This document shows, one piece after another, positions 31,039 to 42,533 of a stretch of 64,000 bases of DNA (position 1 is the first letter of the stretch; each line of letters opens with the position of its first letter). The notes beneath the pieces were generated by a model, which saw nothing but the letters and a program-made list of their open reading frames with translations, had not been told where the DNA came from and ran no database searches. The stretch covers positions 5,577,001 through 5,641,000 of the forward strand of contig NC_018000.1 of assembly GCF_000265205.3 (NCBI RefSeq), read 5' to 3'. The position numbers and the translations under genes were made by a program. Source of the DNA: Sinorhizobium fredii USDA 257 (GTDB lineage: Bacteria > Pseudomonadota > Alphaproteobacteria > Rhizobiales > Rhizobiaceae).

Positions 31039-31072
31039 AGCCCGGACAAGCCGTCTCCTGCGGAACGTCGGG

Positions 31073-31843
31073 CTACTCGTCGAAGTCCGCTCCCTTGCGC
31101 AGAAGATAGATGTCCATGATCCAGCCCATGCGCTCGCGCGCCGCGGCCCTTGCCTCCACGATTTCTTCCTTCACATCGGCGAGACGCCCGGAAATGACGA
31201 GTTCGTCCGGCGTGCCGAGATAGGCGCCCCAATAGATTTCCGCATCCGGATCATCGATCCTCTGGAAGGCTTGTTCGCCATCGAGCATCACGACGGCCGT
31301 CTCGTTCTTGTGTGGAAAGCTCTCGGCAAGCCGGCGGCCGGTAGTGATCTCGACGGGCTTGCCGACGAGGTTGAGCGGAATGCGATGGCTGGCGCAGAGC
31401 GCCTGGAGGCTGGTGATGCCGGGGATTACCTCGAATTCGAACGCTACGCTGCCCCGCGCGCGGACCCTTTCGACGATCCGGATCGTGCTGTCGTAGAGCA
31501 TCGGATCGCCCCAGACGAGGAAGGCGCCAGTCTGCCCTTCCGCAAGCTCGCTCTCAAGCAGCGCCTCGTAAGTCGCGGCGATGCTCGCATGCCAATCGTC
31601 GACGCTTTGTACGTAGCTGCGTCCCTCGATCCGTCGGACCGGCACGGCGAATTCGACGGTCCGGCTGTCGCTGCGCGTCACGTAGCGGGCGCAGATATCG
31701 CGGCGTACTTCTGCAAGCTCCGTCTTCTTCGCTCCCTTGGTCGGGATGATCAGAACGTCGGCCCGGTTCAACGCATTGATCGCCTGGACCGTGATGTGTT
31801 CGGGATTGCCTGCACCTATACCGATGATCAGGATATGCCGCAT
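31073..31843 (-). CDS. cobF: Precorrin-6A synthase (deacetylating)
   Basis: C-1 methylase that also releases acetate in the aerobic cobalamin pathway. The 256-residue protein starts HILIIGIGAGNPEHITVQAI. It has FLVWGDPMLYDSTIRIVERV near residue 110, IPGITSLQALCASHRIPLNL near 140 and GAYLGTPDELVISGRLADVK near the end, all CobF-like. It is upstream of cobG on the same strand but separated by about 126 bases that contain a separate promoter candidate. Confidence 0.95.
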   Translation of the reverse strand: MRHILIIGIGAGNPEHITVQAINALNRADVLIIPTKGAKKTELAEVRRDICARYVTRSDSRTVEFAVPVRRIEGRSYVQSVDDWHASIAATYEALLESELAEGQTGAFLVWGDPMLYDSTIRIVERVRARGSVAFEFEVIPGITSLQALCASHRIPLNLVGKPVEITTGRRLAESFPHKNETAVVMLDGEQAFQRIDDPDAEIYWGAYLGTPDELVISGRLADVKEEIVEARAAARERMGWIMDIYLLRKGADFDE

Positions 31844-31941
31844 GCCGTCTCTCCCGCCTGCGCGCTACGCGTCGGCCAGTCTTTGGCGGATCGGGATCAG
31901 CGGCGCAAGGTCCATTGACGACAGGGGGCGCAACGAGGGCG

Positions 31942-32667
31942 TCAGCAGGGCGCCGCAATCTGCCGATCGACGGCGAGAGGAGGGTCGTCCGGCAGCCGCC
32001 AGTCGATCGGATCGAGCCCCTTCGACTGCAGGAAGGCATTGGCTTTCGAAAAATGCTTGCAGCCGAGGAAGCCGGAATGCGCCGAGAGCGGCGACGGATG
32101 CGGCGCAGTCAGCACCAGGTGCCGGGAGCGATCGACGAAGGCAGCTTTCTTCTGCGCGTAGGAGCCCCAAAGCATGAAGACGACCGGCTGCGCCTGCTCG
32201 TTGACGGCGCGGATGACCGCGTCGGTAAAGCGTTCCCAGCCCTTGCCCTGGTGCGAGGCGGCCCGGCCCCGCTCCACCGTCAGCACGCTGTTCAACAGCA
32301 GCACACCCTGACGCGCCCAGCTTTCGAGGAAACCGTGACGGGCCGGTGAAATGCCGAGGTCGTCGCGAAGCTCCTTGTAGATGTTGACGAGCGACGGCGG
32401 GGTGCGCACACCCGGCCGTACGCTGAAGCAAAGCCCGTGCGCCTGGCCGTCGCCATGATAGGGATCCTGGCCAAGGATGACGACGCGGACCTTGTCGAGC
32501 GGCGTCAGGTCAAGCGCCCGGAAATACTCGCTGCCTCTCGGAAAGATCTGCCGGCCCTGCTGCTTCTCGTCCACAAGAAAGCGCTTGAGCTCGGCCATGT
32601 AGCCATGCCGGAATTCCGGCGTCAGCACGGCCTTCCAGCTCTCCTCCAGCCTGATCGTCGCATCCAT
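31942..32667 (-). CDS. ung: Uracil-DNA glycosylase
   Basis: Removes uracil from DNA as the first step of base excision repair. The 241-residue family 1 enzyme shows the water-activating loop [20 protein letters not shown] near residue 62 and the SLVNIYKEL segment. Its leucine loop is [19 protein letters not shown] near residue 190. The N-terminus ([12 protein letters not shown]) matches the family, so the start is secure. It is upstream of cobF in the same direction; the 98-base gap leaves co-transcription open. Confidence 0.96.
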   Translation of the reverse strand: MDATIRLEESWKAVLTPEFRHGYMAELKRFLVDEKQQGRQIFPRGSEYFRALDLTPLDKVRVVILGQDPYHGDGQAHGLCFSVRPGVRTPPSLVNIYKELRDDLGISPARHGFLESWARQGVLLLNSVLTVERGRAASHQGKGWERFTDAVIRAVNEQAQPVVFMLWGSYAQKKAAFVDRSRHLVLTAPHPSPLSAHSGFLGCKHFSKANAFLQSKGLDPIDWRLPDDPPLAVDRQIAAPC

Positions 32668-32823
32668 GGATATCGCCTCGCTTCATTCCGTTCCGGAATT
32701 TAGACCGATGAGCCCCCATCGCAAGCACCGGCGCCGTATTTGTCCCCTCAGTTCACCGCTTTGATTACCCCTGTCGCGAGGCATTGTATTTCTTTGGATA
32801 TAGCGCTAACCAAGACCGAGAAC

Positions 32824-32847
32824 CGTTATATCCTAATAAATATCACG
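32824..32847. promoter_or_regulatory. ModE-type operator before modA
   Basis: CGTTATAT, eight bases, then ATATCACG: an imperfect inverted repeat close to the ModE consensus (CGTTATAT...ATATAACG), 18 bases before the likely modA start. A ModE-like gene is present after modC, so molybdate-dependent repression is a natural reading. Confidence 0.7.
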
Positions 32848-32865
32848 AGAGAGATGGAGGCAGGC

Positions 32866-33669
32866 GTGTTGATGAGACGGAGAGAGTGGCTGAAAGGTTT
32901 CGGGATTACCGGTTTGGTGCTGGCGCTCGGCATGACATTGGCGGGCGCGGCATTCGCCCCGGCCGAGGCGCAGGAAAGGGTAACGATATTCGCTGCGGCG
33001 AGCCTGAAGAACGCGCTCGACTCTGTGAATGCTGAATGGAAAAAGGAGAGCGGAAAAGAGACGACCGCCTCCTACGCGGCGAGCTCGGCGCTCGCAAAGC
33101 AGATCGAGCAGGGTGCCCCGGCCGATATCTTCGTCTCGGCCGATCTCGCCTGGATGGACTATCTTGCCGAGAAAAAGCTGATCAAAAGCGACAGCCGCTT
33201 CAACCTGCTCGGTAACCGCATCGTCCTCGTTTCCGCCGAGACGGATGCCCAACCTGTCGAGATCAAGCCTGGCCTCGACCTCGCCGGCCTGCTCGGCGAC
33301 GAACGCCTGGCAATGGGCGCCGTCGAGTCGGTCCCGGCCGGCAAATACGGCAAGGCGGCACTCGAAAAGCTCGGCATCTGGCCGACGGTCGCCAAGAAGT
33401 TAGCCGGGGCCGAAAGCGTCCGCGCCGCCCTGCTTCTCGTTTCGCGCGGCGAGGCACCCTACGGCATCGTCTACAAGACCGATGCGACCGCCGATCCGGG
33501 CGTGAAGGTGGTCGGAACCTTCCCTGAAGACAGCCATCCGCCGATCATCTACCCGATCGCCATCACCGCCGAGAGCAAGAACCCGGATTCCGCCGCCTAT
33601 CTCGAATACGTCAAGTCGCCCAGGGCCGCGGCACTCTTCGAGGCACAAGGCTTCATCGTCCTCGAATAG
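32866..33669 (+). CDS. modA: Molybdate ABC transporter substrate-binding protein
   Basis: A periplasmic receptor that hands molybdate (or tungstate) to ModBC. The 267 residues begin with a twin-Arg-like basic start ([10 protein letters not shown]), a hydrophobic signal core and a likely cleavage at AEAQE. The mature part opens with the ModA hallmark [14 protein letters not shown] and keeps [36 protein letters not shown] and [11 protein letters not shown] 32866 has GGAGG at normal spacing; ATGs at 32854 and 32872 are in-frame alternatives. The upstream frame crosses the operator and is rejected. Confidence 0.94.
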   Translation: MLMRRREWLKGFGITGLVLALGMTLAGAAFAPAEAQERVTIFAAASLKNALDSVNAEWKKESGKETTASYAASSALAKQIEQGAPADIFVSADLAWMDYLAEKKLIKSDSRFNLLGNRIVLVSAETDAQPVEIKPGLDLAGLLGDERLAMGAVESVPAGKYGKAALEKLGIWPTVAKKLAGAESVRAALLLVSRGEAPYGIVYKTDATADPGVKVVGTFPEDSHPPIIYPIAITAESKNPDSAAYLEYVKSPRAAALFEAQGFIVLE

Positions 33670-33759
33670 GGCCTTGCGCCACCGGCCGTCGAGCGGGCAG
33701 AACATGGTCGCGTCGTTTACGTATTGGCGCGGCACCTCATGCAATACGGGAGCACGAAC

Positions 33760-34461
33760 TTGGACTGGACGGCTCTGAGCGACGCGGAATGGACAGCCGT
33801 CCGCTTGAGCCTGCGCGTGGCAACGGTCGCCATGCTTTCCAGCCTGCCGCTCGCACTGCTGGTCGCCATGGCGCTGGCGCGCGGACGTTTCTGGGGCAAG
33901 TCGCTCCTGAACGGCCTCGTCCACATGCCGCTGATCCTGCCGCCGGTGGTCACCGGCTTCGTGCTGCTCATCCTGTTCGGGCGGCGCGGCCCGATCGGCG
34001 CTTTTCTTGCCGAGAATTTCGGGCTTGTCTTTTCCTTCCGCTGGACCGGCGCGGCGCTCGCCTGCGCCGTCATGGGCTTTCCGCTGATGGTGCGCAGCAT
34101 CCGGCTGTCGATCGAAGCGGTCGATCGCAAGCTGGAGGATGCCGCCGCGACGCTCGGTGCCAATCCGGCCTGGGTGTTCCTGACCGTGACCCTGCCGTTG
34201 ATCCTTCCCGGCATCGTCGCCGGCATGATCCTTTCCTTCGCCAAGGCGATGGGCGAGTTCGGCGCGACCATTACTTTCGTCTCGAACATCCCCGGCGAGA
34301 CGCAGACGCTATCCGCCGCGATCTACAGCTTGACCCAGGTTCCGGGCGGGGACGCCGGCGCCATGCGCCTCGCCGTCATCTCGATCGTCATCTCGATGGC
34401 GGCGCTGATGCTGTCGGAATTCCTTGCCGCCGCCGCGGCGCGACGGACGGTCGCCGCATGA
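33760..34461 (+). CDS. modB: Molybdate ABC transporter permease
   Basis: Membrane channel of the molybdate importer, 233 residues from the start chosen, with five to six helices. The EAA-type cytoplasmic loop that contacts ModC is visible ([20 protein letters not shown], then [11 protein letters not shown]). [20 protein letters not shown] is a ModB signature. TTG 33760 has GGGAG seven bases upstream and yields the usual DWTALS start; ATG 33739 would add seven residues. It overlaps modC by four bases. Confidence 0.94.
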   Translation: MDWTALSDAEWTAVRLSLRVATVAMLSSLPLALLVAMALARGRFWGKSLLNGLVHMPLILPPVVTGFVLLILFGRRGPIGAFLAENFGLVFSFRWTGAALACAVMGFPLMVRSIRLSIEAVDRKLEDAAATLGANPAWVFLTVTLPLILPGIVAGMILSFAKAMGEFGATITFVSNIPGETQTLSAAIYSLTQVPGGDAGAMRLAVISIVISMAALMLSEFLAAAAARRTVAA

Positions 34462-35525
34462 GCCTCGAGGTCGAAGCGCGCCACCGGATCGGCTCTTTCG
34501 TGATCGACGCCGCGTTCCGCTCGGAGGGCGGCGTGACGGCGCTTTTCGGCCGTTCCGGCTCCGGAAAGACGTCGCTGATCAACATCATCGCCGGGCTTCT
34601 GAAACCTGATGCCGGCCGCATCCTGCTCGACGGAGACGTGATCGCCGACAGCAAGCGCCGGCTCTTCACCCCCGTGCACCGCCGGCGCTTCGGCTACGTG
34701 TTCCAGGAAGCCCGGCTCTTTCCGCATTTGAGCGTCCGCAAGAATCTCGCCTATGGGCGCTGGTTCGCCGCTGCAGGCAAGTCCACGTCCGAGTTCGCAA
34801 AGGTCGTCGAGATGCTCGGTATCGGGGATCTGCTCGAGCGTCGTCCCTCGACGCTCTCCGGCGGCGAGCGCCAGCGTGTCGCCGTCGGCCGGGCGCTGCT
34901 TGCCGCACCGCGGCTGCTCTTGATGGACGAACCGCTCGCTGCCCTCGACGAGGCGAGAAAGGCGGAGATCCTGCCCTATCTGGAGCGGCTTCGCGACGAG
35001 ACGCGGATACCGATCGTCTATGTCAGCCATTCCGTCGCGGAGGTGGCGCGGCTGGCGGAGCGCGTCGTCGTCATCGAGGACGGCCGGGTCAAAGCATCCG
35101 GCGCGGCCGCCGCCATTCTCAGCCGGTCGACGGCCGCGATCGAGCGGCGGGAGACAGGCGCCTTGATCGAAGGCGTGGTCGACAGTCATGACGCCACGCA
35201 TAATCTGACCGTGGTGCGTGCCGGCGAATGCCTGATCCGCATACCGCATCTCGTCACGGCGCCAGGCCATCGGCTTCGCCTCTATATCGCCGGGCGTGAT
35301 GTGATGCTCGCCACGACGAAGCTGGAAGGGATCAGCGCGCTGAACGTCCTGCGGGGAACGATCGTCGACCTATCGCCGGTTCATCAGGGCAGTATCGACG
35401 TGCGCGTCGATTGCGGCGGCAATATCATCGTCGCCCGCATCACCGCCCTGTCCCGCGAGGCGCTCGGGCTCGAGCCGGGCAAACCAGTCCACGTCATCAT
35501 CAAGACCGTGGCGCTGGATTATTAG
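34458..35525 (+). CDS. modC: Molybdate ABC transporter ATP-binding protein
   Basis: ATPase of the molybdate importer, 355 residues. Walker A is [10 protein letters not shown] near residue 31, the signature is [15 protein letters not shown] near 133, Walker B is [14 protein letters not shown], and the H-loop histidine is present (VSHSVAEV). The C-terminal 65 residues form a MOP domain ([15 protein letters not shown]...) that senses molybdate. ATG 34458 overlaps the modB stop. A mosaic palindromic repeat follows the gene. Confidence 0.95.
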   Translation: MSLEVEARHRIGSFVIDAAFRSEGGVTALFGRSGSGKTSLINIIAGLLKPDAGRILLDGDVIADSKRRLFTPVHRRRFGYVFQEARLFPHLSVRKNLAYGRWFAAAGKSTSEFAKVVEMLGIGDLLERRPSTLSGGERQRVAVGRALLAAPRLLLMDEPLAALDEARKAEILPYLERLRDETRIPIVYVSHSVAEVARLAERVVVIEDGRVKASGAAAAILSRSTAAIERRETGALIEGVVDSHDATHNLTVVRAGECLIRIPHLVTAPGHRLRLYIAGRDVMLATTKLEGISALNVLRGTIVDLSPVHQGSIDVRVDCGGNIIVARITALSREALGLEPGKPVHVIIKTVALDY

Positions 35526-35540
35526 ATATAGACCCAAAAA

Positions 35541-35688
35541 CCCCTCCCCACAGGTGGGAGGGGCTTAACCTGCCGCACCCACTCCGCCTCGTTTGGACCG
35601 TTCCTGCAGGGTCGAGCTTGGGAAAATGGCCCTCGGGCGCAGCAGGCACCTAGCTCCTCCCCCTTGTGGGGAGGGGTTGGGGAGGGGT
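35541..35688. repeat. Palindromic intergenic mosaic element, copy 2
   Basis: The left palindrome (35541-35563, CCCCTCCCC...GGGAGGGG) and right palindrome (35654-35676) enclose about 90 bases between the convergent modC and modE genes. A further GGGGTTGGGGAGGGG tail extends the right side. The right half overlaps the last codons of modE. Either palindrome could end transcription from either side. Confidence 0.8.
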
Positions 35689-36054
35689 AACATTTGCACC
35701 TTCGTCGCGCGCCGCCTCGAGCCAGTCGAGGTCGTCGGCGATCGCGGCGTTGGACTTCTCCTCCATGGCCCGAAAGCGCTCGATCAGCGCCTCGCCGAAA
35801 GCGGTAAGGACCGCGCCACCACCCTGCTTGCCGCCCCGCTGCGACTCGACTGCGGGCTCATTGAACATCCGGTTGAGCGCATCGACCAGCAGCCAGGCGC
35901 GGCGGTAGGACATGTCCATGGCGCGACCGGCGGCGGAGATCGACCCGGTTTCGCGGATCAGCTCGAGAAGCATGATCTTGCCGCGCCCGAGGCGATCCTC
36001 GGGCGGAAAGTCGATGCGCAGGACGGGGCGAAGCTTGTTGTCGGCTTTGGGCAT
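35650..36054 (-). CDS. modE: ModE-family molybdate-responsive regulator (HTH-only)
   Basis: A LysR-like winged-helix protein of 134 residues matching the N-terminal DNA-binding half of ModE (GKIMLLELIRETGSISAAGR, AMDMSYRRAWLLVDALN, GGKQGGGAVLTAFGEALI). No MOP molybdate-binding domain is present, so sensing may rely on a partner or occur differently. ATG 36054 was chosen over an upstream ATG at 36075. The last 13 residues (VTPPQPLPTRGRS) are read from the right palindrome of the mosaic repeat, so the natural C-terminus has been replaced or extended by repeat DNA. Its likely target is the ModE-type box before modA. Confidence 0.88.
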   Translation of the reverse strand: MPKADNKLRPVLRIDFPPEDRLGRGKIMLLELIRETGSISAAGRAMDMSYRRAWLLVDALNRMFNEPAVESQRGGKQGGGAVLTAFGEALIERFRAMEEKSNAAIADDLDWLEAARDEGANVTPPQPLPTRGRS

Positions 36055-36098
36055 GGGTGGAGCATAGAGGCGCAAGCGCAGCTCGAAAAGATCCGCGC

Positions 36099-38619
<2,521 letters not shown>

Positions 38620-38620
38620 C

Positions 38621-39634
38621 ATGGCCAGAATGACAATGATCGAAGCGGTGCGCAGCGCCATGGATGTCTCGATGGGGCGCGACGAGGATGTCGTCGTCTT
38701 CGGCGAGGATGTCGGCTATTTCGGCGGCGTCTTTCGCTGCACCCAGGGGCTCCAGGCGAAGTACGGCAAGACCCGCTGTTTTGACGCGCCGATCAGCGAA
38801 TCCGGCATCGTCGGGACCGCCATCGGCATGGCGGCCTATGGGCTGAAGCCCTGCGTCGAAATCCAGTTCGCCGATTACATGTATCCGGCCTATGACCAAC
38901 TCACCCAGGAGGCCGCGCGCATCCGCTACCGCTCGAACGGCGACTTTACCTGTCCGATCGTGGTGCGCATGCCGACCGGCGGCGGCATCTTCGGCGGCCA
39001 GACCCACAGCCAGAGCCCGGAAGCGCTCTTCACCCATGTCTGTGGCCTCAAGGTCATCGTGCCGTCGAACCCCTACGACGCGAAGGGGTTGCTGATTTCG
39101 GCGATCGAGGATCCGGATCCGGTAATGTTCCTGGAGCCGAAGCGGCTTTACAACGGCCCTTTCGACGGTCATCACGAGCGCCCGGTCACCCCGTGGTCGA
39201 AGCATGAGCTCGGCGACGTGCCGGAGGGGCACTATTCGATCCCGATCGGCAAGGCGGAAATCCGCCGCAAGGGTTCAGCGTTGACCGTGATCGCCTATGG
39301 AACGATGGTGCATGTGGCGCTCGCGGCCGTGGAGGAGACCGGCATCGATGCGGAAGTCATCGATCTGCGCAGCCTGCTGCCGCTCGATCTCGAAACGATC
39401 GTGCAGTCCGTCACCAAGACCGGGCGCTGCGTCGTCGTGCACGAGGCGACTCTGACCTCGGGCTTCGGGGGCGAACTCGTCGCTCTCGTCCAGGAGCACT
39501 GCTTCTATCACCTCGAAGCGCCGGTGGTTCGGGTGACCGGCTGGGATACGCCCTACCCGCATGCCCAGGAATGGGACTACTTCCCGGGTCCGGCGCGCGT
39601 CGGCCGCGCGCTGACCGAGGCGATGGAGGCATAG
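38621..39634 (+). CDS. bkdA2: Branched-chain 2-oxoacid dehydrogenase E1 beta subunit
   Basis: E1 beta partner of 337 residues that completes the ThDP site. Motifs are VVFGEDVGYFGGVFR near residue 25, APISESGIVGTAIGMAAYGL near 57, EIQFADYMYPAYDQL, and the potassium-loop/transketolase C-terminal region IDLRSLLPLDLETI. ATG 38621 lies one base after the E1 alpha stop; the frame before it runs inside that gene. It is followed by the E2 gene after four bases. Confidence 0.95.
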   Translation: MARMTMIEAVRSAMDVSMGRDEDVVVFGEDVGYFGGVFRCTQGLQAKYGKTRCFDAPISESGIVGTAIGMAAYGLKPCVEIQFADYMYPAYDQLTQEAARIRYRSNGDFTCPIVVRMPTGGGIFGGQTHSQSPEALFTHVCGLKVIVPSNPYDAKGLLISAIEDPDPVMFLEPKRLYNGPFDGHHERPVTPWSKHELGDVPEGHYSIPIGKAEIRRKGSALTVIAYGTMVHVALAAVEETGIDAEVIDLRSLLPLDLETIVQSVTKTGRCVVVHEATLTSGFGGELVALVQEHCFYHLEAPVVRVTGWDTPYPHAQEWDYFPGPARVGRALTEAMEA

Positions 39635-39638
39635 GGCA

Positions 39639-40919
39639 ATGGGCGAATTCATCATCAAGATGCCGGATGTCGGCGAAGGGGTCGCCGAGGCCGAGCTCGT
39701 CGAATGGCACGTCAAGCCGGGCGACCCGGTCCGCGAAGACATGGTGCTCGCGGCCGTCATGACCGACAAGGCCACCGTCGAAATCCCCTCGCCGGTATCC
39801 GGCAAGGTGCTCTGGCTCGGCGCCGACATCGGCGATACGGTCGCCGTGAAGGCACCACTGGTCAGGATCGAGACCGCCGGCGAAGATGGCGAGCCACCGC
39901 CGGACAGCGTTCCGGAAGCGCTTGCCGAAGCCGTCCTGGAAGAGCCTGTTGCCGTCTCCGCCCCACCTGTCCCCAAAGCGCCGCCCAAGCCAGAGAAGGC
40001 CGAGCCCCGGCAATCGCCAGGGCCGCGCGAGGCGCCGGATACCGCGAAAAAGCCGCTGGCTTCGCCGGCGGTGCGGCTGCGGGCCAGGGAGCGCGGCGTC
40101 GATCTCAGGCAATTGTCCGGAACGGGACCCGCCGGTCGGATCACCCATGAGGATCTCGACCTCTTCATCAGCCGCGGCGCCGAACCGCAGCCGGCCCAGG
40201 TCGGCCTGGTCCGCAAGACGGCAGTCGAAGAAATCAAGATGGCCGGCCTGCGGCGGCGGATCGCCGAAAAGATGTCGCTTTCCACCTCGCGCATCCCCCA
40301 CATCACCTATGTGGAAGAGGTGGACGTGACCGCACTCGAAGACTTGCGGGCGACGATGAACCGCGACCGCAAGCCCGACCAGCCGAAGCTGACGATCCTG
40401 CCCTTCCTGATGCGCGCGCTGGTCAGGACCGTCGCCGAACAGCCGGGCGTCAACGCCACCTTCGACGACCACGCCGGCATCATCCACCGCCACGCGGCCG
40501 TCCATATCGGCATCGCCACCCAGACGCCCGCCGGTTTGACCGTGCCGGTCGTGCGCCATGCGGAAGCACGGCGAATCTGGGATTGCGCTGCAGAATTGAA
40601 CCGATTAGCCGAAGCGGCCCGCACCGGCACCGCGACGCGCGACGAGTTGATCGGCTCGACGATTACCATCTCTTCGCTCGGCGCGCTTGGCGGCATCGCC
40701 TCGACGCCGGTCATCAACCATCCGGAGGTGGCGATCGTCGGCGTCAACAAGATCGCCACCCGGCCGGTCTGGGACGGGGCGCAATTCGTGCCGCGCAAGA
40801 TCATGAATCTGTCGTCGAGCTTCGACCACCGCGTCATCGACGGCTGGGATGCCGCCACTTTCGTGCAGCGCCTGAAGACGCTGCTCGAAACGCCGGCGCT
40901 GATTTTCGTTGAGGGGTGA
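39639..40919 (+). CDS. bkdB: Branched-chain 2-oxoacid dehydrogenase E2 (lipoamide acyltransferase)
   Basis: Core acyltransferase of 426 residues. The N-terminal lipoyl domain has the lipoylated lysine in MTDKATVEIPSP near residue 43. A Pro/Ala/Glu-rich linker runs from about 85 to 140. The E1/E3-binding domain (SPAVRLRARERGVDLRQLSG) and the catalytic domain follow, with SSSFDHRVIDGWDAATFVQ near residue 390, whose His and Asp are the catalytic residues. It sits between the E1 beta and E3 genes with 4 and 6 base gaps. Confidence 0.95.
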   Translation: MGEFIIKMPDVGEGVAEAELVEWHVKPGDPVREDMVLAAVMTDKATVEIPSPVSGKVLWLGADIGDTVAVKAPLVRIETAGEDGEPPPDSVPEALAEAVLEEPVAVSAPPVPKAPPKPEKAEPRQSPGPREAPDTAKKPLASPAVRLRARERGVDLRQLSGTGPAGRITHEDLDLFISRGAEPQPAQVGLVRKTAVEEIKMAGLRRRIAEKMSLSTSRIPHITYVEEVDVTALEDLRATMNRDRKPDQPKLTILPFLMRALVRTVAEQPGVNATFDDHAGIIHRHAAVHIGIATQTPAGLTVPVVRHAEARRIWDCAAELNRLAEAARTGTATRDELIGSTITISSLGALGGIASTPVINHPEVAIVGVNKIATRPVWDGAQFVPRKIMNLSSSFDHRVIDGWDAATFVQRLKTLLETPALIFVEG

Positions 40920-40925
40920 GCCAAC

Positions 40926-42320
40926 ATGAAGGAAATCTCCTGCAAGCTCCTGGTGCTCGGCGCCGGCCCCGGCGGCTATGTCGCAGCAATCCGGGCCGGA
41001 CAGCTCGGCATCAACACCGTGGTCGTCGAGAAGGCGAAGGCAGGCGGCACCTGCCTCAATGTCGGCTGCATCCCCTCCAAGGCGCTGATCCATGCGGCAG
41101 AGGAGTTTCACAAGCTTCGCGCTGCCGCCTCCGGCAAGAGCCCGCTCGGCCTTTCGCTCGAGGCGCCGGCGATCGACCTCAAGCGAACGATCGCCTGGAA
41201 GGACGGCATCGTCGGGCGCCTGAGCAGCGGCGTGACGGGCCTCCTCAAGAAGGCCGGCGTTAAGGCCGTCATCGGCCAAGCGCGCTTCGTCGACGGCAAG
41301 ACGGTGGACGTCGAAACGGAAATCGGCGTCCAGCGCATTCGCGCCGAAGCGATCGTCATCGCCACCGGCTCTGTCCCGGTCGAGCTTCCCGACCTGCCGT
41401 TCGGCGGCAATGTCATCTCCTCGACCGACGCTTTGGCGTTGAAGGAGGTTCCGCAGACGCTTGCCGTCATCGGCGGCGGCTATATCGGCCTCGAACTCGG
41501 CACCGCCTTCGCCAAGCTCGGCTCGAAGGTCACCGTGCTCGAAGCCATGGACCGCGTCCTGCCGCAATATGACGCCGATCTCTCGAAGCCGGTCATGAAG
41601 CGCCTCGGCGAACTCGGGATCGAGGTCTTCACCCGCACCGCAGCCAAGCGCCTGTCGGCGGACCGACGCGGCTTGCTTGCCGAAGAAAACGGCCGCGCCT
41701 TCGAGGTGCCGGCCGAAAAGGTTTTGGTCACCGTCGGCCGCAGGCCTGTGATGGAGGGCTGGGGACTGGAGGAGATCGATCTCGATCGCTCGGGCAAGTT
41801 CATCCGCATCGACGACCAATGCCGCACGTCGATGCGCGGCATCTATGCGATCGGCGACGTCACCGGCGAACCGATGCTCGCCCACCGCGCCATGGCGCAG
41901 GGCGAAATGGTTGCCGAAATCATCGCCGGTCAGAAGCGCAGCTGGGACAAGCGCTGCATTCCCGCCATCTGCTTCACCGATCCGGAGATCGTCAGCGCCG
42001 GTCTCTCGCCGGAGGAGGCACGTGCGGCCGGCATCGAGGTCAAGATCGGCCAGTTCCCCTTCCAGGCGAACGGTCGCGCCATGACGACGCTTGCCGAGGA
42101 CGGTTTCGTGCGCGTCGTTGCGCGCGCCGACAACCACCTCGTCCTCGGCATCCACGCAGTTGGGCATGCTGTCTCGGAGCTTTCGTCGGCCTTTGCGCTG
42201 GCAATCGAGATGGGCGCGCGTCTGGAGGACATCGCCGGCACGATCCATGCGCACCCGACCCAGTCGGAAGGTTTCCAGGAGGCGGCATTCAAGGCGCTAG
42301 GGCACGCGCTGCATATTTGA
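40926..42320 (+). CDS. lpdA: Dihydrolipoyl dehydrogenase (E3)
   Basis: An FAD disulfide oxidoreductase of 464 residues that reoxidises the E2 lipoyl groups with NAD. It has the FAD motif LGAGPGGYVAAIRAGQLG, the redox disulfide GGTCLNVGCIPSKALIH, the NAD-binding VIGGGYIGLELGTAFAKLG near residue 181 and the C-terminal catalytic base region HAHPTQSEGFQEAA. As the last gene of bkd it is probably dedicated to this complex. A copy of the mosaic repeat with a T7 tail directly after it forms a good terminator. Confidence 0.96.
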   Translation: MKEISCKLLVLGAGPGGYVAAIRAGQLGINTVVVEKAKAGGTCLNVGCIPSKALIHAAEEFHKLRAAASGKSPLGLSLEAPAIDLKRTIAWKDGIVGRLSSGVTGLLKKAGVKAVIGQARFVDGKTVDVETEIGVQRIRAEAIVIATGSVPVELPDLPFGGNVISSTDALALKEVPQTLAVIGGGYIGLELGTAFAKLGSKVTVLEAMDRVLPQYDADLSKPVMKRLGELGIEVFTRTAAKRLSADRRGLLAEENGRAFEVPAEKVLVTVGRRPVMEGWGLEEIDLDRSGKFIRIDDQCRTSMRGIYAIGDVTGEPMLAHRAMAQGEMVAEIIAGQKRSWDKRCIPAICFTDPEIVSAGLSPEEARAAGIEVKIGQFPFQANGRAMTTLAEDGFVRVVARADNHLVLGIHAVGHAVSELSSAFALAIEMGARLEDIAGTIHAHPTQSEGFQEAAFKALGHALHI

Positions 42321-42354
42321 CGGCGGGCTGGGCCCGACGCGATCGGCCAACCGA

Positions 42355-42520
42355 ACCCCTCCCCAATCCCTCCCCACAGGTTGGAGGGGCTTTGAGTCCG
42401 CTGCGGCCCGCTGCCCCCATCTGGAAACATCGAGTTCCCAAAACCGTCAATTAGAGTGAGTCGGCGCGGCATCGTAAGCCCCTCCCCTTGTGGGGAGAGG
42501 TTTGGGGAGGGGCTTTTTTT
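42355..42520. repeat. Palindromic intergenic mosaic element, copy 3
   Basis: A left palindrome (about 42355-42390) and right palindrome (42478-42513) of the CCCCTCCCC/GGGGAGGGG type flank about 85 variable bases between the convergent lpdA and thiolase genes. The same architecture as the copies at 12806, 35541 and 48505. Confidence 0.8.
42478..42520 (+). terminator. Intrinsic terminator made from the mosaic repeat
   Basis: GCCCCTCCCC pairs with GGGGAGGGGC (42504-42513), followed at once by seven T residues. This is a textbook rho-independent terminator for the bkd operon, built from the right palindrome of copy 3. Confidence 0.85.
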
Positions 42521-42533
42521 GATCAGCAAGGTG

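Noticed and set aside
40605..42254. 549-codon - frame opposite lpdA
   Set aside because: Antisense to a complete dihydrolipoyl dehydrogenase with all catalytic motifs.
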